Origin: Hsuehochloa calcarea
Lineage: Eukaryota > Streptophyta > Magnoliopsida > Poales > Poaceae
Assembly (NCBI GenBank): GCA_036346395.1
Contig: CM070594.1
Location: 14,975,385-15,039,384, forward strand
Length of the DNA stretch: 64,000 nt
Direction of reading: 5' to 3'
Notes under the pieces: model-generated
Database searches by the model: none
Told to the model about the DNA's origin: nothing
What the model saw: the letters and a program-made list of their open reading frames with translations, nothing else
Shown here: positions 49,301 through 57,972 of the stretch, in pieces
Numbering within the stretch: position 1 is the stretch's first letter
How the letters are laid out: each line of letters opens with the position of its first letter
Made by a program: the position numbers and the translations under genes

Positions 49301-50989
49301 CTGTGTCCCTGCTAATCATCTCTTAGTAATTATTAATGTTGTTCCATTATCTAATACTCCCTCTAGATTACAAAGATAAGTCATTTTAGGCATCGACACG
49401 GTCACTAGAATACAACTTTGACCACTAATTACTATTGTAATATATTTGTAAAACTCAATAAAATTATAATATTATGAAAATACTTTTCGAGACGAATCAC
49501 ACATGTTTTTCATGTATCTAATCTAAATATTTTAAAAGATATTGATAGCCAAAATTTATAAAGTTTGACTGCACGAATTCCAAAGCGATTTGTTTTTGTG
49601 AACTGGAGGGAGTAGCTTGTAAGCTTTTACTGCTGTGAAAATCATAGGTTTTGAAATAAAATGGTCAAACGAAATATCAAATAAAAAAGGACGGACTTCT
49701 TAACGAAAAGTTTTGCAGCCTGTTTGAAATGACAAGCACAACATCATTGCAATACAAGAGCAGGTTCTTTTCTACATGCTATAATAATCGGTGGAATGGA
49801 AGGTGGTATAGAAACTGTTTAGACCTTTGCATTTTTATTTTGGAACATATGCCTCTCAGGATAGACTACTCAAACATTGCATTCAGATCATGTATTGCCA
49901 AATATCAGCTTCAGCCACATTGTTGACAATGAATGCTCCTAGTTCAGTCGTATGTTTTTTGATTGACATATGTAAGGCTTTGAATATCTTAGCTTCAGAT
50001 GTAATATGCATTTTATTTAGGAGGTGCTGCTTTTGTTTTGCCCCATGGTTCTTATCATCTATGGTCCGCTATTGGTGTTAAACATACTTCTATTATTTGT
50101 TTTGAAATAAAGTTAGTATTACAGGATAGAGAATCTGGAGCTTATGCTGAAGTATGGTGTTGAGGTTTGGAAGCTCAAGAACAGACAAATGGAAGCAGTT
50201 TTGTCTAGGTTAGTTGTTCTATGTTCATGTGTCTTTTACAGTGCTGTATCACTTTGAATTTGGAGCTGTGCATCTTGTGCTATTTTCCGTGCATTTCTTT
50301 TGAAACTCAATTCGGCTTGTGGACCGTGTCATCAGCACTGTCCTATGTGGAAGGTGACAAAAAATCAATGTGTCTGTAGCTGGTCCCGTGTGTGATGCAT
50401 CAGTGTTATTGCAGTTTAGACCTTAACCGAAGCATTTGCTTGTATATAATTTATGTTGCAAGTTTACTGGTCACTTTGACTGTAAATAGGTAAAATATTA
50501 GTGTGCATACCTGCATGGTCTCAAGACGTTGATACCATTTATCTTTCCAGCAGCATGTGATAACTTGATACTTTGTAGGATGCAAAAGACGGCTGTGGAA
50601 TACAATGAAAAGATAGAAACTGTCAATTGTGAGAGAAAATTCCACCAGGTAACAAATCGTTATACTCTGGTTCTAAATTTGAACTATGACCATACTTTAC
50701 AGGCAGATGATAATATGTTTTTGATCAGCAAAACACTGGTGGGCAACTCCATGCCTTGACAACAGAATGGCAGGAGCTGTGTCAAAAAAATATTGCTATT
50801 CAAGCTGCCTGTGCTGATCTGCAGAATCAGATTGATCAGCTTAAACTAGAAGCTAAAGAACTGTATGATTCTCTCTCTCTCTCTCTCTCTCTCCATGAGT
50901 CAATGAAGCTAACCCTCAAATTCTTTAACAGAGGAATGCCCCTGGAGGACAACATCGAAGCTAACCTGCAAGCGTCAGCAGGGATTTGA
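40367..50989 (+). CDS. MOS4: Pre-mRNA-splicing factor SPF27 homologue (BCAS2/MOS4)
   Basis: The coding exons are 40367-40615, 48778-48953, 50125-50208, 50579-50648 and 50729-50989. Phases join cleanly. Exon 1 holds the N-terminal signature with AVDALPYIDGDYGDP and VDRLVEEEM-like residues (here IDRLVEEEMRR, about 52-62). Exon 2 has KEYERVRAGKPP and PPANKRNDVAAWKQAL. Exons 3-5 form the coiled-coil part (ENLELMLKYG, EWQELCQKN, QNQIDQLKLEAKE). SPF27 is a core subunit of the Prp19/NineTeen complex that activates the spliceosome in the nucleus; the Arabidopsis orthologue MOS4 is also needed for immune signalling. The protein is 279 aa as read. If a 69-nt stretch in the last exon (50863-50931) is spliced out, it is 256 aa, close to the usual family length of about 250. 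Intron 1 is 8,162 bp and contains a Gypsy element and four smaller elements. Confidence 0.88.
41614..41675. repeat. 31-bp tandem duplication in SPF27 intron 1
   Basis: GCCATTGAATGTCCCATGCC and the following TTGAACTTTA occur twice head to tail with a 31-bp period and a single terminal difference, so the duplication is young. Confidence 0.9.
41921..42264 (-). repeat. Gypsy 3' LTR (left copy)
   Basis: It is nearly identical over most of its length to the right copy at 46627-47017. It lacks about 20 terminal bases at its outer edge and about 30 bp near 41960, relative to the other copy. On the minus strand it starts TGTCAGGTATGG directly after the polypurine tract. Confidence 0.85.
42265..42276 (-). 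other. Gypsy polypurine tract
   Basis: On the minus strand, CCGGGGGGGAGA directly precedes the TGTCAGG start of the 3' LTR. Confidence 0.7.
46611..46623 (-). other. Primer-binding site of the Gypsy element
   Basis: The minus strand reads TGGTATCAGAGCC, complementary to the 3' end of initiator Met tRNA. It lies three bases inside the 5' LTR boundary (46627), as in most plant Gypsy elements. Confidence 0.85.
46627..47017 (-). repeat. Gypsy 5' LTR (right copy)
   Basis: This 391-bp copy ends in ..CGTCACA on the minus strand next to the primer-binding site. It has an extra CGGGGAGCCATGGCGATAG-containing segment that the left copy lacks. Its outer end reads TATCAGG rather than TGTCAGG, a point change at the terminal dinucleotide. 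Confidence 0.85.
47287..47522. mobile_element. Intact MITE of the same family as the split one
   Basis: The termini TTCCGGTCCAAAATAGATGT and, on the other strand, CTCCCTGCAGTCCAAAATAA are inverted, each continuing into GTCGTTTTAG. The right end is followed by TA. The interior matches both halves of the MITE at 41751/47082 in reverse orientation, including AGAACAAGGGAAGAGTTAAT, the region where the Gypsy element landed in the other copy. Confidence 0.8.
47641..48269. mobile_element. hAT-like non-autonomous element with 8-bp TSD
   Basis: A perfect 8-bp duplication, CTTGTTAG, flanks the element (47633-47640 and 48270-48277). The ends CTATGTAGCACCGATAC and, on the other strand, CTATCTAGCACCGACAC form the terminal inverted repeat. 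Subterminal parts on both sides are packed with GACACGTGTCGG/CCGACACG words, which could be transposase-binding repeats. The 629-bp body has no transposase frame. An 8-bp duplication fits the hAT superfamily, although the termini differ from the common CAGGG type. Confidence 0.85.
49357..49612. mobile_element. Stowaway MITE
   Basis: This 256-bp AT-rich element starts CTCCCTCTAGATTACAAAGA and ends AACTGGAGGGAG, an inverted repeat. TA lies on both sides (49355-49356 and 49613-49614). It is in intron 2 of the SPF27 gene. An internal CATCGACACGGTCACTAG-type segment is typical of grass Stowaways. Confidence 0.85.
50871..50892. repeat. (CT)11 microsatellite in the last SPF27 exon or mini-intron
   Basis: Eleven perfect CT units lie 8 bases after a potential splice donor (GTATGA at 50863) and upstream of an acceptor TTCTTTAACAG ending at 50931. 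If not spliced, the tract encodes alternating Leu-Ser. Confidence 0.9.
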
Positions 50990-51293
50990 GGTACCGTTTT
51001 ATTCTTTAGCTTGGCTTCCATTTAAGTTCAGGCGCCATGAAACAATGCACCTTCATTATGTTTACAAGTTGTGATGTTACTACAGATACGGAGGTAGGAA
51101 GGAAGAAGCTGTGGCACTTCCATGAGATGGCAGCTGGAGGTTCCATTGGCCCTTATGCTTACTTAACCTGCAGTTGTCAACTCCAGGTGCCAACCCAGGC
51201 TGTTACCATGACAAACCCTACTCGTGGGCTGTTTTGTAATCCATCACTCGAGGGCTTGTGCTGGTGAAGACCTGATAGAGAACTGCTTAAATG

Positions 51294-51353
51294 CATGTAG
51301 TATTGTCTGTTGAAGTGATCTAACATGTAGTATTGTCTGTTGAAGTGATCTAA
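51294..51353. repeat. 30-bp tandem duplication in the SPF27 3' region
   Basis: CATGTAGTATTGTCTGTTGA plus AGTGATCTAA occurs twice head to tail without any difference that I can see. The position suggests the 3' UTR, which otherwise has no special feature from 50990 to about 51560. Confidence 0.9.
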
Positions 51354-51949
51354 CCTTTGGTAAGAGAACAAGAACGCTCATCTCTTTTGTTGATTGCAAA
51401 TGGGTGTCGACTTTTCAGGGTGCAAATCTGTACCTTAATATTGAAGTATCAGGTGAAGCTTTCGGTTATTTAGATTTACTTGTTTCTGATAATATCTTGC
51501 GCCGGCTATTTCCTAGTTTGGAATAGCTTATTCCCCGTCGTGCCATAGATGTAATGCGTGCATCCTCTGGCCTCTCCTTCTATGCCACTGTACAGTCTTG
51601 CAATTTCTACATTTTAGATGTCTCTTTGCTGGTTGAGTTCTCCATGAAAGCCTTAAAAAGATTAAAACATTTTGGTTGTTTTCTATAGATATGATAGCAA
51701 GACGTCAGAATTATCTGCTATCTAATCAAGAATAAAAGGTTTTTGAGTCAAGAGATTATTACTTGTAATTCAAGTCTTAAGTTGATTATTCAAGACTCGT
51801 TAGTATGTTAGTCGATCTTTTTCTGTAGAGCTGGTCTTAGCATTTTTTGGTTTGATCACCGTAGTCCGGAGGCTCAAAAGCAAAAGTAAGAGTTTGAGGA
51901 GGAATATTTTCTTATTCAAAGACTAAGATAAAAAATTAAAAAAGAAGAT

Positions 51950-52629
51950 AATTTCTCAATCATAATACATTGAAAAGATAAAGATTGCTTAATTCATTTG
52001 ACTGAAGAGTTCAATTCTAACCAGCAATATGTCGAAAATAAGTTCAGTCCTTTCTTCGGCGATAGGCAAAATTTCAATGGTCGAAGTCTGTTCGATGACA
52101 ACCTCTATTTTGCTTGTCTCCTCTTCTGTTAGTGGGATTTGCACGATCACCTCTTCTACAGGAATCGAGGCTGGCAAAATTTCTTCTATATGTATCTGTC
52201 TTGGGGGAGGTTGAAGCATTTTCGACCACTTCCTTAGCCTCCACCACAGGCACTGTTGCCTACTCTAAGCTGATTTGAGTCAACTTGGCCATAAGAGGAG
52301 AATGCAGTGGCTCCTTTATAGTCTTTTCAACTTTAGCCATTGAAGTAGAAGTGGTCGGAGGGCTCATACAGATAAAGACATTTATCCAAGTAAATATAAC
52401 AAAAAAATCAAATAAAGAAATAGTTAAGTTAGATAACTTACTCAAAACGGAGACTAATGTCGGTCTCAAAAGAAAACAAGACGTTAGTGGCAACTAATGT
52501 ACTGCTGCCACCACTTGTTTTGTCTTCGATGATATTAACACTAGGAGTGCTAATCCTAGGTCTTCTCACCAAGATCAGAGGAACTTCTTCTCCCTTCTCA
52601 ATTTTACCCCCCTTACCAACATATGGGAG
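51950..52629 (-). other. Low-complexity minus-strand reading frames, left flank of the hAT-like nest
   Basis: Minus-strand frames give acidic Ile/Glu/Thr-rich peptides (52219-51989) and a segment with EEVPLILVRRPRISTPS (about 52590-52540). A similar Ser/Ala-rich minus frame lies just beyond the nest at 57641-57420. The two sides may be one old coding region interrupted by the hAT-like element; no family was recognised. Confidence 0.3.
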
Positions 52630-53033
52630 TAGGGATGGCAATTGTGCCCGATTACCCATGTGTCCGCGGGCAATTACCCTAATGGAACTGGGTATGTGGG
52701 GTTTTTGCCTATGTGTATGGAAATGAGAGCAATCCTTTACCCATCGGGTAAACGGGCGCGGGCATGGGTGAGCTCTACCCGTGCCCATCGCGGCCATTTA
52801 CTCGTCGATCACACTAATAGGTGGGCCCATCCATCTTATCTCTCAGTAACTCCATCAGCCCATTGCCCCATTCAGCCGACAGTAGCTCTCGCTAGCGTCC
52901 CCGACCCATCCCCAAATCCATCTCATCTCATCTCCCTCCCCAGGTCGCCTCTCGCCACTCGCCTCCCTCCCTTCCTCCAGTGGCCACCGCCGCCTCCCCC
53001 AGAACTCAAGATCCAGATCCACCCACACGGGGG

Positions 53034-53595
53034 AGGGGGTCCTGGGGTGGGGAAGGTGAAAGCAGGGAGCCAACCACCATGGGTGGGACATGGCGGAGGT
53101 GCTCGCTGTCCGCGTTCCCGCCAACATCGGAGGAAGTAAATCGTTGCCCTACGACAAGATCCCCTTCCACAATGGCAATTGCTGCAGCGACTTCATCTAC
53201 AGCCGGAGCCGGCCAGACGAGGCCACCTTCTCGCAACCTTGTGACAGCTAGGTGCGATTTACTTATTACCCACTCCACTGACTCCATTTCAACTCTGAAT
53301 TTTGACTTGCCTGTTCCAGGATCTCGGGGCACAAATGTGAGGGGGAGGGTGTGGTGGTACTACCGGCCAAAAGAATCTATTGGTGGGTTGCGGCCATTCC
53401 ATGGTGCAAAGGAGGTATTCTTCTCTAACCACTATGACGAGAGTGCTGAGTGCTGACACCTTAGAGGGCAAGTGTAATGTTTACAGCTTCCGAGACTATA
53501 CCAAGCTTGATGCTGTCAATGTCGAGGACTACTTTTGCCGCTTTGAGTACAAATCAGCTACATGCAGCTTTGTGCCTGATCGTATAGCTGTGTAA
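53034..53595 (+). pseudogene. EBS: Broken EBS/SHL-type BAH-domain gene fragment
   Basis: After an acceptor TGTTCCAG (ending 53319) an exon-like segment runs to 53591, where a GTAAGAG donor follows. It encodes most of a BAH domain: RGTNVRGRVWWYYRPKESIGG, PFHGAKEVFFSNHYD, then a one-base frame change around 53440-53455, then TLEGKCNVYSFRDYTKLD and FCRFEYKSATCSFVPDR. This is the N-terminal chromatin-reader domain of the EBS/SHL proteins, which bind H3K27me3 through BAH and H3K4me through a following PHD finger. The PHD exon is absent. Retained splice signals indicate capture at DNA level rather than a processed copy. The GC-rich sequence upstream may hold a damaged first exon. Confidence 0.75.
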
Positions 53596-53866
53596 GAGTC
53601 CAAATGAACCTTTATTTTTCTGATATGTTCATACTTCATAATTACATCATTTTGCTAGCATCTTTAGACAGCTCTTTTGACACTGAGGGTATTTGAGCAA
53701 AGTGTTCGTATGTTTTGACCATGTTGAATGAGTCGTGGTTCTTATGGCTTTCTTTAGGAACTTCACCTATGATTTTTTCTTAAAATCTTCTCGCTTTGTG
53801 CTTGTACTGTTGACGATTTGTAGTCTGTTCTCCCAATATTACAAGTTTATAAGTAATCCTATCTAC

Positions 53867-56843
53867 TGTAGCATCCTAATTTTCAGAGTTTTTGAAATTT
53901 TTAAAAATAAAAAATAACCATTTGCTTTTATTGCTAAAGCTTAATTTGGAATTTTAGAAAAAAAAAATAAATAAATATTATTATTTGTTGTAAAATTTAA
54001 TTTAAAGTATTTAATTTAAATTGGTGGTTTATTTTGAGGCTTTTAAAATAAAAATAATCAATTGGATTTTATCAGTTTAATTTAAAGCTTAAATTGAATT
54101 TCTAAAGGAAAAATACTATAATTGGCTAAAATAAACTTCAAAAAAAATACAAAAATATTTTATTTGATCTATTCAAGTTCCAAAGTATTTTATAAAATTT
54201 TCTCAGATTTTTGAATTTATTTTTTTCCTGGATTTTCTTTATTCCCTTCTTTTTCTTTCTCTCTCCTCTTTCTTGCTCATTATCTTCTTCCCGTGATCTA
54301 CTACTGCCACCCTATGCCCTGGCTCCTCCCACCTCGAGCCCTTCGCCCTCTGCCCCGCTCCCCCGCCCCTGGCCGTCCTGGCCTGGCCTGCCGCTCTCCC
54401 AATCCTCCTCCCCATCCCGTGCTCTCTCTCCCTCCTTCCTCTATAAGAGCCAGCCGAGCTCCTCTCCCCTTCCCACTCCTCCCTCCCACCAGAGCAAGCC
54501 CGAGCCGAAGCTCCCATTGTTCCTCCCTCTGGCCAAGTGCCACTTCAATCGTGAGCTCTAGAGCTCCAGTGCTCGGCCGGACTCTCCTCCCCTCGCCTTC
54601 CATTTCTTCAAAGCCAGCAAGCTCTCCATCGTGTTCTCCACTTCAACCGTGAGTTCCAGCCAAGGCACCTGGCGTTTTGTTCTCCGTCGGTATTACCGCT
54701 CTTCCTACGCCGGTGCTACCGTTTTCCTTCCACGGAACTACCGCTCTTCCTACGCTGGTACTACCGCCTGCACTTCTCCCGGTACTTCCACTCTCCTCTC
54801 CCCCGGTACTACCGTGTCCCCCGGTACTGCCACTCTCCCTTCGCTTGGTACTACCTTTTCCTCCTCCCCGGTACTACTGTCCATTCTCCATCGGTACTAC
54901 CTCCCGCACTTCTCCCGGTACTTCCGCCCTCCTCTCCCTCGGTACTACTGCGCGTCCCCCGTCGGAACTACCGCCCGCAACACCCCGGAACTACCGCTCG
55001 TGTCTGCGTGGTAGTCCACGTAGCGCCGCGTGGCTGCTGATGGTTTTCCATTTTCCTTTTAAAAATAATTCCAAAAAATCCAGAAAATCCGATTTCTATA
55101 ATTTTATGTGATTCCAAACTTCTGGAGGTCATAACTTCTTCATCCAAACTCCGTTTTGGGTAATTCAATTTTCCATATTCATCTAAAATCAGTATATTTC
55201 ATTTAGTTCTGGTTTTGTAATTTTTGGATTTTATTTGGTATTATTTTATTTATTTTATTCTTTTCACACGTATAGATTCCAGTGTTTCGGAAGAATTCTT
55301 CGACTCGGCAACCGACACATCGTAACTCTTCAACGAAGGCAAGTCGTAGACCTTTGACCATGTTGTACCCATTTTGCAAAATTATATTGTTTTATATCGA
55401 CATGCATAGCTAGTTTTATAATAAATGGTTTTAGGAGTAGTTAATTACCGAATTGCCCTTATGCCTCTTTGATAAATTGAGAATGACATGTCCCCTTGAA
55501 TGACATAAATCCTTGGACACTATAGAATGGTTAATTATTAGTTGGATATATTTGTATTGCCAATATGGACGCGTATTATGCTTAGTCATGCTTTAGTTAC
55601 CCGATGGGATTTGCGATCACATACTCGAAGAAATGATTGAACTTGACTAAAGGAAATATGGAATTGTGGCGTGGCCACTATTGTTAAAAGATGTGTACCA
55701 TGTCAAGGGTTGCCATTTGGTCGGGTTGAACCAAAAATGATTTATACTCGGGCGAGTGATCGTGCAGTAAAGGGGGTGCGGGAAGCACATTGGGATGTGG
55801 TAGCCTCGCCTGAGTAGACAACTAAGGACTTAATTTTGTACACCATTGATCTGGGCCATACCGTGTAACCACAAGTCTATTATGGGGTGGACTTGGCCAA
55901 CTAATTAGCAAAATTTTGAGTCGGTTCTGTTTTGGTTGATGAGCAGCGTAAGAGTGGGCCGGGAAGGCAAATCCTTAGTGAGCAGAACCGAGTCGAAACA
56001 TAACTTTGTAAAGGCCTTGTCACGTGCTCTAGACTGCTTACCTAAGGTAGTGAGCGGTGGTATCGACAGATGCCAAATAAACTAGAGAAGTTGTGTCTTG
56101 TGGGGAAAGCTATACAACCTCTGCAGAGTGTCAAAAACTATTCGAATAGCCGTGTCCCCGGTTATGGACATGCCCGGAGATTTCACGCAAAGGGTAGAAT
56201 TTTCATAAAAATATTGGAATATATCAATGTAATGGTTTGGTTGGAATGGTTGGGAAGTGAACAGGGTGTTCACTAGTTGTTTCAAAGAAACTTGATTACT
56301 TATGTATTAATCTTTTAAACAATGCTTTGCAATCTACTTACTGTATTTACTGTCAATATTGCTTTCTGCAAAATAACCATAAAACTATCCTTGTCAAGCC
56401 TTATATGAATACTATCTGCATACATTTCCCAACGACTTGTTGAGTACTTTATGTACTCACGGCTATACGCCACTTGTTGATCAGTCCCCGCAGAAGAACC
56501 AGGGAGCACCGAGTTATACGAGGAGGAATTCTTTGAAGACTACACGAACTAGGGTGCGTCCTCCACTCGATTGACTGTGGGCATGTGATTGGCCTCCACG
56601 AGATGTTTTGGATTTCCATTGCAAGTTACTCCTTTTGCTGTTAAGCTCTGCGTAGCAAACTTTGTAAGACTTGACCATAAGGTCCTTTTACTGCTAATTA
56701 ATATTACTTTGTCTGCTTCATTAGCTTCGTTGTTGTATGGATATGATAACATCATTGTTGCAACTGTGCGAGCTAACTACTGATCATGAGACTAGTTCGG
56801 AATGCACAGAGGGTCTCGGGGTTGCATACCTCGGGGTCCGACA
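53867..56843 (+). repeat. Gypsy solo LTR, 2,977 bp, perfect TSD
   Basis: It starts TGTAGCATCCTAATTTTCAG and ends GGGGTCCGACA. The 5-bp duplication TCTAC flanks it on both sides (53862-53866 and 56844-56848). No gag-pol lies between, so it is a solo LTR left by recombination. Internal features are an AT-rich 5' part, a C-rich block with a CGGTACTACCG tandem array, the module CCTCTGCAGAGT..ACTATTCGAATAGCC (about 56118-56150), and the hairpin GAGTAC-N5-GTACTC (56442-56458) followed by an acidic open frame. Confidence 0.92.
54688..54998. repeat. CGGTACTACCG-rich degenerate tandem array within the solo LTR
   Basis: About 310 bp contain more than a dozen variants of CGGTACTACC or CCGGTACTTCC separated by 10-25 pyrimidine-rich bases. 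The core is close to palindromic. Open frames here (127 and 144 codons) are Ser/Thr/Pro/Tyr-rich translations of the repeat. Confidence 0.8.
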
Positions 56844-57417
56844 TCTACCACCTTGTTAAGTTGATTACACCATTCATAACTGTTTGCAATATGCTGCCCT
56901 GTTGACTTTTTCCTATTAGTCTTATTGGCTCACATAATTCACTATGTTTTTACTAAATTATGTTCTGCCATATTGAACTATGTGTATGGGGTTTATCCAG
57001 TATTGTTCATTAGTGTAAGTCGGAATCATGAGAGCCTTTGTAGGGCCTACCTTATACAGATTGTGGCCAAATTATATGTTTGCTCATAATGCTTAATGCT
57101 TAATGTGTATATTATTGCTAGTATGATACCATGTTCAACTCTTGATCTGAAATAAATAACAACTGATTCTTCCATCTCTTCTTTAAACAATATAATAGGT
57201 TTTTGCAAGTGTGGGATGCCATACAACACTTTGTAACCAACTTGTGTTTAGAGGCCGTGGGTATACGGGCATGCTAATAGGCGGCGTGTACCAGTGGCGA
57301 TGGGTATAGGTGAGATTCTTCATCTGTCGCCTTTCGCGCGTATACCTGTTGAAGGAAATTAAGATCACAAATATAAGTATAAGCAAACACTCTTATCGCA
57401 CCCGATTGCCATCCCTG

Positions 57418-57972
57418 TGAGGAGTGAAGGCAGATGACGGTGACCTTAAAGGCATAGATTTTTGTTTTTTCATGCACACCTGGGTCCTGCACATGAGATC
57501 GGTAATAACATGGAAGGTACTGTTCGGATCTACTGCAACCTGGGTACTTGATGGTGCAATACTGGTCTGATTGATAGCAACCAAAGCACCCGCGGAGACT
57601 AGTGTAGCAGATTTTGCCCTGGCCGTTGGTCCCTTGACCACGACCTGTAAAGACCGATAGGTACCTGGGTCTGAATTATTGACACCACTTAGTTTCTTCA
57701 GGCTAGGCTTTCAGGAAACGTTTGCTCCGTATTAAAAAGAAAATATGTCACTCCTTGTCTCACTGCCACATGGGTCCAGGCGACGTTTTTCCGTCAGCCG
57801 CTCAGCGCCACCCGGCATATCATCCCGAGTCCCGATGGGGCACCACGCTGCGCCCATAGGTCGTAGCTACACTCCAAGCTCCCGGCCCACGCCCCCAAGA
57901 CGGAAGAATACTCAAATCTCCAACTACACTGTGCCGTGAACTGAACCCGCATTCTCCCAAACCACACCAACG
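57418..57972 (+). promoter_or_regulatory. Region upstream of the CHLP-like gene
   Basis: The first ~230 bases belong to the outer low-complexity region. From 57660 on there is CGTATTAAAAAG (about 57727), a weak TATA-like word, then a GC-rich leader. Transcription start is not defined. Confidence 0.3.

Larger units (their letters stand above)
52630..57417. mobile_element. hAT-like element carrying a host gene fragment
   Basis: The left end TAGGGATGGCAATTGTGCCC and the complement of the right end CAGGGATGGCAATCGGGTGC share AGGGATGGCAAT as an inverted repeat. Eight flanking bases on each side agree at the first five positions only (ACTCC.. read on the minus strand), consistent with a decayed target duplication. 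Without the solo LTR it would be about 1.8 kb. It encloses a fragment of an EBS/SHL-type gene and has no transposase motif. Confidence 0.5.
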
